Source of the DNA: Actinomadura viridilutea
Lineage (GTDB): Bacteria > Actinomycetota > Actinomycetes > Streptosporangiales > Streptosporangiaceae
DNA length: 64,000 nucleotides
Assembly (NCBI GenBank): GCA_003001795.1
Contig: PVNI01000014.1
Coordinates: 1 to 64,000 of the forward strand
Reading direction: 5' to 3'
The notes below the pieces were generated by a model. The model was given only the letters and a program-made list of their open reading frames with translations. It did no database searches and had not been told where the DNA came from. Positions 60,918 to 64,000 of the stretch are shown piece after piece; the stretch's first letter is position 1; the number at the start of each line of letters is the position of its first letter. Position numbers and translations under genes: made by a program.

Positions 60918-61679
60918 TCAGCAGGCGGGGACGACGGGGTTGTCGGAGCCGGTGTAGACGTAGGCGTCGGCCACGTAGCCGGCGCCGACCTTGTTCCAGA
61001 TGTTGCTGGTGCCGTACGTGCCGGTGACCGTGGTGCCCCGCCGGTAGCAGGTGAGGAACACGGTGCCTCCGTCGGGCACCGACCCGATCGCGGACGTGTC
61101 GGTGCCCGGCCCGGACCGCACGGTCAGCGGGGCGCCGGCGGTGTTGACCGTCCCGGCCGGGCCGATGCAGGCGTTGCGGCTGGTGTAGTTGGCGGTGCCC
61201 CAGTAGAGGATCTGCGACCCGTTGAAGCGGATCTTCTGGTCGACGCCGTTGAGGCGCTGCTCGTAGTGCAGGTGCGGACCGGTCGAGCCGCCGGTGGTGC
61301 CGACGGTGCCGATCTGCTGCCCGGCGGTCACGCTCTGCCCGACCGTGACGAACTCCCCGGACAGGTGCGCGTACCGGGTCCGCCACCCGCCGCCGTGGTC
61401 GAGTTCGATCCACAGCCCGTAGCTGGTGCTGCCGGTGTTCTCCACGCGTGCGACGGTGCCCGCCGCCGACGCGGTCACCGCGTCGCCGTCGTCTCCGGAG
61501 CGGTTGAGGTCCACCGCGTTGGCAGGGCTGTGGTTGCTGCGGGTCTGCCCGGACCACACCTGCCCGCAGGGGAACGGCATTTGGAACGCGGGCGCGGCCA
61601 TGGCCGGGGCTGCGGGCAGCAGGGCCAGGACGGGGGCGGCGGCGAGGACCACGGCGGTCGTACGTGCGGGTGTTCTCAT
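60918..61679 (-). CDS. Secreted M23 metallopeptidase with C-terminal SH3-like domain
   Basis: This 253-residue secreted protein has a signal peptide (~1-28, ending AMAAP). The M23 endopeptidase part has zinc ligands visible in NHSPANAVDLNRSGDDGD and in GGSTGPHLHYEQRL. A C-terminal SH3b-type module begins near 175 (GAPLTVRSGPGTDTSAIGSV...GTYGTSNIWNKV) and ends with a single Cys. It should cut peptidoglycan cross-links in the wall. The same C-terminal module occurs in the next gene. Confidence 0.92.
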   Translation of the reverse strand: MRTPARTTAVVLAAAPVLALLPAAPAMAAPAFQMPFPCGQVWSGQTRSNHSPANAVDLNRSGDDGDAVTASAAGTVARVENTGSTSYGLWIELDHGGGWRTRYAHLSGEFVTVGQSVTAGQQIGTVGTTGGSTGPHLHYEQRLNGVDQKIRFNGSQILYWGTANYTSRNACIGPAGTVNTAGAPLTVRSGPGTDTSAIGSVPDGGTVFLTCYRRGTTVTGTYGTSNIWNKVGAGYVADAYVYTGSDNPVVPAC

Positions 61680-61715
61680 GGAGGGCTCCGTAGGGGGCAG
61701 GCGGGGGAGTGCGGG

Positions 61716-62897
61716 TCAGCAGGAGGGGGCCACCGGGTCGTCGGACCCGGTGTAGACGTAGGCGTCGGCGACGAAGTGGCCGGGGCCGATGCGGTCCCAC
61801 AGGTTGCTGGTGCCGTACGTGCCGGTGACGGTCTCGCCCCGCACCTGGCACTCGATGACGACGTTGGCGTAGTTGGCCGCCAGTCCCACGACGCTGGACG
61901 AGGTGCCGGCCGACGAACGCACGTTCAGGGGCGTCCCGTTGGTGCGGACGATCCCCTTGGGCCCGGTGCCCGTCCACAGGTAGGTGACGTTCACCCAGGC
62001 GTTGTCGGTGAGCCGCAGCCCGTCCCAGAAGGTGCCGTCGGCGAGGTCGATGCCCGCCGGGTTGGCGACGGTCCTGCCGAACTCGTCCTTGCCGCCGTTG
62101 TAGCCGTCCTGGTAGGCGGCCTGGGCCTCGGGCTTGCCCTGGGGCAGGTCCTTCCACATCTGCCGGACGGACGACGGGTTCCAGTAGTCGTCGCGGGTGT
62201 TCCAGGGGCCGACGTCCCACACGGGCGCGTACTCGCAGCGCGAACCCGACGTCGTGCACACGCGCACCGAGTACTCGCCGGCGTTGTTGGACGACAGCCC
62301 GCGGCGCGACGGCAGCGCGACGAAGTGGTCCCGCGTCGTGATGACGTGGCCGTTGGCCGTCGTGCCGCCGACCAGGCCCTCGCGGGTCGCGTACACGCGG
62401 TACGTCTGCGCGGCTGCCGCGGCCGGGGCGCGCCGTTCGGCGGTCAGGTCGCCGGTGAGCCGCACCGACGACACCGCGGGCGAGGGGGCGCCGGGCGCGG
62501 CCGACAGCACCACCCTCACCTGGATCCGCGTGGACGCGGCGGGCAGGACCTGCCCGGCGGGATACCACTCGGTCCAGGAGGTCCCGCCGAGGTGCGCCCG
62601 CACCTCGACGGCGCCCGCGCCCGACACTTCGGCGCGCACGCGGTTGACGGGTTCGGGCAGCTCTTTCGGGGGGAGCAGCAGCTGCCCCGAGGCGACGGCG
62701 CCGTCCAGGGCGGCGGGGCCGGTGCGGGTGTCGCGCAGGCGGAGCGCGCGGCCGTCGTGGCGGACGTTGACGTCGTCGCCGTCGATGGCCGACAGGTCCG
62801 GGGTCCAGGCGGTCTGCGCGTGGGCGGTGGCGGGCAGGCCGACGAGGGACGCGAGGACCCCCAGAGCGACCATGCCCCTGCGGATCAACGGGAGCAT
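61716..62897 (-). CDS. Secreted protein with beta-barrel middle domain and C-terminal SH3-like module
   Basis: This 393-residue exported protein has a signal peptide (~1-27), then a beta-rich first part, a middle stretch with CTTSGSRCEYAPVWDVGPWNTRDDYWNP and YQDGYNGGKDEFGR, and a C-terminal SH3b module almost parallel to the one in the M23 peptidase (TPLNVRSSAGTSSSVVGL...GTYGTSNLWDRIG), again ending in Cys. The middle part resembles double-psi barrel proteins of the RlpA/expansin sort, but catalytic function is unclear. It is 36 bases upstream of the M23 gene on the same strand, probably one operon. Confidence 0.83.
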   Translation of the reverse strand: MLPLIRRGMVALGVLASLVGLPATAHAQTAWTPDLSAIDGDDVNVRHDGRALRLRDTRTGPAALDGAVASGQLLLPPKELPEPVNRVRAEVSGAGAVEVRAHLGGTSWTEWYPAGQVLPAASTRIQVRVVLSAAPGAPSPAVSSVRLTGDLTAERRAPAAAAAQTYRVYATREGLVGGTTANGHVITTRDHFVALPSRRGLSSNNAGEYSVRVCTTSGSRCEYAPVWDVGPWNTRDDYWNPSSVRQMWKDLPQGKPEAQAAYQDGYNGGKDEFGRTVANPAGIDLADGTFWDGLRLTDNAWVNVTYLWTGTGPKGIVRTNGTPLNVRSSAGTSSSVVGLAANYANVVIECQVRGETVTGTYGTSNLWDRIGPGHFVADAYVYTGSDDPVAPSC

Positions 62898-63118
62898 GAC
62901 CTCGAGGGTGACCGCGCGTGATCAACCCGACAAGCGTGGAAACCGCACGAAAGCGCCCGCCGGTTTTCGGCTACCGTGCGGTAGGTCCCAGCTAGAAGCG
63001 GGGGGACGGCTGCCGCTCCCTCCGGTGCGGCGGCCGCCGAACGGCGGGGTCCGGCGGCCGTCCGTCGCTGCCGCGGGGCGGACGCGGACGTCCCGCGCCG
63101 CCGGGCGTCCCGAGGGGC

Positions 63119-64000
63119 CTAGGCCGCGGCCGCGGCGGTGCGGCGGCCGTGCCGCAGGCCGTGCACGGCGGCGACCACGGCGGTGAGGCCCGCGCCGATC
63201 GCCGCGATCGTGAAGCACAGCACGTACCCGTGCAGGTTCGGCACGTTCGTGCCGCGGATCACGTTGGCGGTGAGCACCGAGGCGGTCGCCGCGCTGGCCG
63301 TGCTGCCCCCCGCCGTGCGGACCAGCGAGTTGATGCCGCTGGCGATGCCGCTCTGGCTCATCGGGACGTGCTGCACGGCGAGGGTGCCGAGCGCCGCGTA
63401 GGCGATGCCGAAGCCGACGCCCTGCACGGCGCTGAACACCAGCATGTCGGCGACCGAGTCGTTGAAGAGCGCCAGCCACACGTAGCTGAGCCCGGCGAAC
63501 ACCGAGCCGATCGCCAGCGTGTACGCCGCGCCGAGCCGGGCCTCGAACCGCCCGGCCAGCGCCGAGAAGACCAGCATGGTGACGGTGCTGGGCAGCATGT
63601 AGAGGCCGACGTCCAGCACCGTGCCGCTCAGCCCGTAGCCCAGCCGCTCCTTGGGCGTCTGCACGAAGTTGGACACCAGGGTGAAGGCGGCGAACATGGA
63701 GAAACCGAGCAGCAGCGAGGCCAGGTTGGCCGACAGCGACCGCGGGCCGACCAGCAGGTTCAGCCGGACGAGCGGTTCGCGCACGCGCAGCTCGATCGCC
63801 ACCCAGGCCGCGCACAGCGCCGCGGCGGCGGCGAACAGGCCGATGATCCGCCCCGAGCCCCAGCCCCACGCGTTGCCCTGGCTGATGCCCAGCAGCAGGC
63901 ACACCAGCCAGGCGCCGAGCACCAGGGCGCCGAGCACGTCGGGCCTGCCGCCCGTGCGTCCGCCCGCGGACGGCGCGCACAGCGCCACCAGCGCCAGCGC
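63119..64000 (-). CDS. MFS transporter of the DHA2 type, C-terminal half (5' end outside window)
   Basis: The frame enters from the right edge of the window, so only the C-terminal ~290 residues are seen. They contain seven to eight hydrophobic helices, a central GFSMFAAFTLVSNFVQTPKERLGYGLSGT and QHVPMSQSGIASGINSLVRTAGGS typical of DHA2 pumps. The apparent ATG near 63988 lies inside the gene. Function is inferred from family only. Confidence 0.88.
   Translation of the reverse strand, partial: ALALVALCAPSAGGRTGGRPDVLGALVLGAWLVCLLLGISQGNAWGWGSGRIIGLFAAAAALCAAWVAIELRVREPLVRLNLLVGPRSLSANLASLLLGFSMFAAFTLVSNFVQTPKERLGYGLSGTVLDVGLYMLPSTVTMLVFSALAGRFEARLGAAYTLAIGSVFAGLSYVWLALFNDSVADMLVFSAVQGVGFGIAYAALGTLAVQHVPMSQSGIASGINSLVRTAGGSTASAATASVLTANVIRGTNVPNLHGYVLCFTIAAIGAGLTAVVAAVHGLRHGRRTAAAAA

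Noticed and set aside
59481..62921. 1146-residue plus-strand frame across the binding protein, riboswitch, SDR and secreted-protein genes
   Set aside because: It crosses the cobalamin riboswitch and several genes with clear domains in other frames, and its composition is random.
60049..62925. 958-residue minus-strand frame across the SDR, M23 and SH3-like genes
   Set aside because: It is out of frame with the proteins that have signal peptides and catalytic motifs; a shadow frame.

Overview
The window is very GC-rich (roughly 75% by eye) and nearly fully coding. It carries many hallmarks of a filamentous actinomycete: AfsR/SARP and LAL regulators, DUF397 and DUF5999 proteins, MbtH-assisted non-ribosomal peptide synthesis, several RsbW-like ATPases and many GTG starts with 4-base stop/start overlaps. 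A streptomycete- or Actinomadura-type organism is likely, but the genus cannot be read from the sequence. I see no rRNA, tRNA, CRISPR array, insertion sequence or phage integrase, so this looks like accessory chromosome rather than a mobile island.

Layout. 1-6.7 kb is the 3' end of a non-ribosomal peptide cluster: a carrier-epimerisation module end, a C-A-PCP-TE terminal module, an MbtH protein and a type II thioesterase, closed by a strong hairpin. 6.7-13.8 kb holds a secreted S1 protease, a LAL regulator, a family 4 glycosyltransferase, a GGCT-fold protein and a peroxiredoxin. 14-21 kb holds an MscS channel, an RsbW-type ATPase fused to ankyrin repeats, an exonuclease, the divergent ohrR/ohr pair, an SPFH-RHH-GPP34 operon and a second RsbW-type ATPase. 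21-28 kb holds an MFS pump with an AfsR-like regulator, then a DUF5999 gene flanked by two paralogous small membrane proteins that share an upstream sequence element.

28-34.5 kb is one tightly packed co-directional block: an exported peptide, MoxR ATPase, DUF58 protein, VWA membrane protein, a trypsin-like protease and a two-component system. It looks like an envelope chaperone and stress unit. 35-41 kb holds a DedA protein, an FdhF/YdeP molybdoenzyme, two decayed genes (an OFA-type transporter and an FAD-linked oxidase), a YbaK deacylase and a divergent marR/doxX pair. 41-48 kb holds trehalose-6-phosphate synthase with a leader hairpin, a divergent RsbW-type ATPase/DUF397 pair separated by an unusual TGCA array, an acyl-CoA synthetase and a drug-efflux pump.

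48.3-54.8 kb is a leucine-degradation operon (acyl-CoA carboxylase beta and alpha, HMG-CoA lyase, acyl-CoA dehydrogenase) facing a TetR regulator across two perfect palindromes. 54.8-56.2 kb is a zinc-ribbon/coiled-coil protein. 56.3-60 kb is a cobalamin-riboswitch-controlled corrinoid uptake operon (binding protein, permease, ATPase, CbiZ). The window ends with an SDR enzyme, two secreted proteins sharing a C-terminal SH3-like module, and a partial MFS pump.

The most unusual observations are the symmetric TGCA array at 43.96-44.03 kb, the RsbW-type ATPase/ankyrin fusion, the SPFH-RHH-GPP34 operon with its own palindrome, the paralogous membrane-protein pair around DUF5999, a cluster of hairpins at 20.4 kb, and two neighbouring decaying genes at 38-40 kb.
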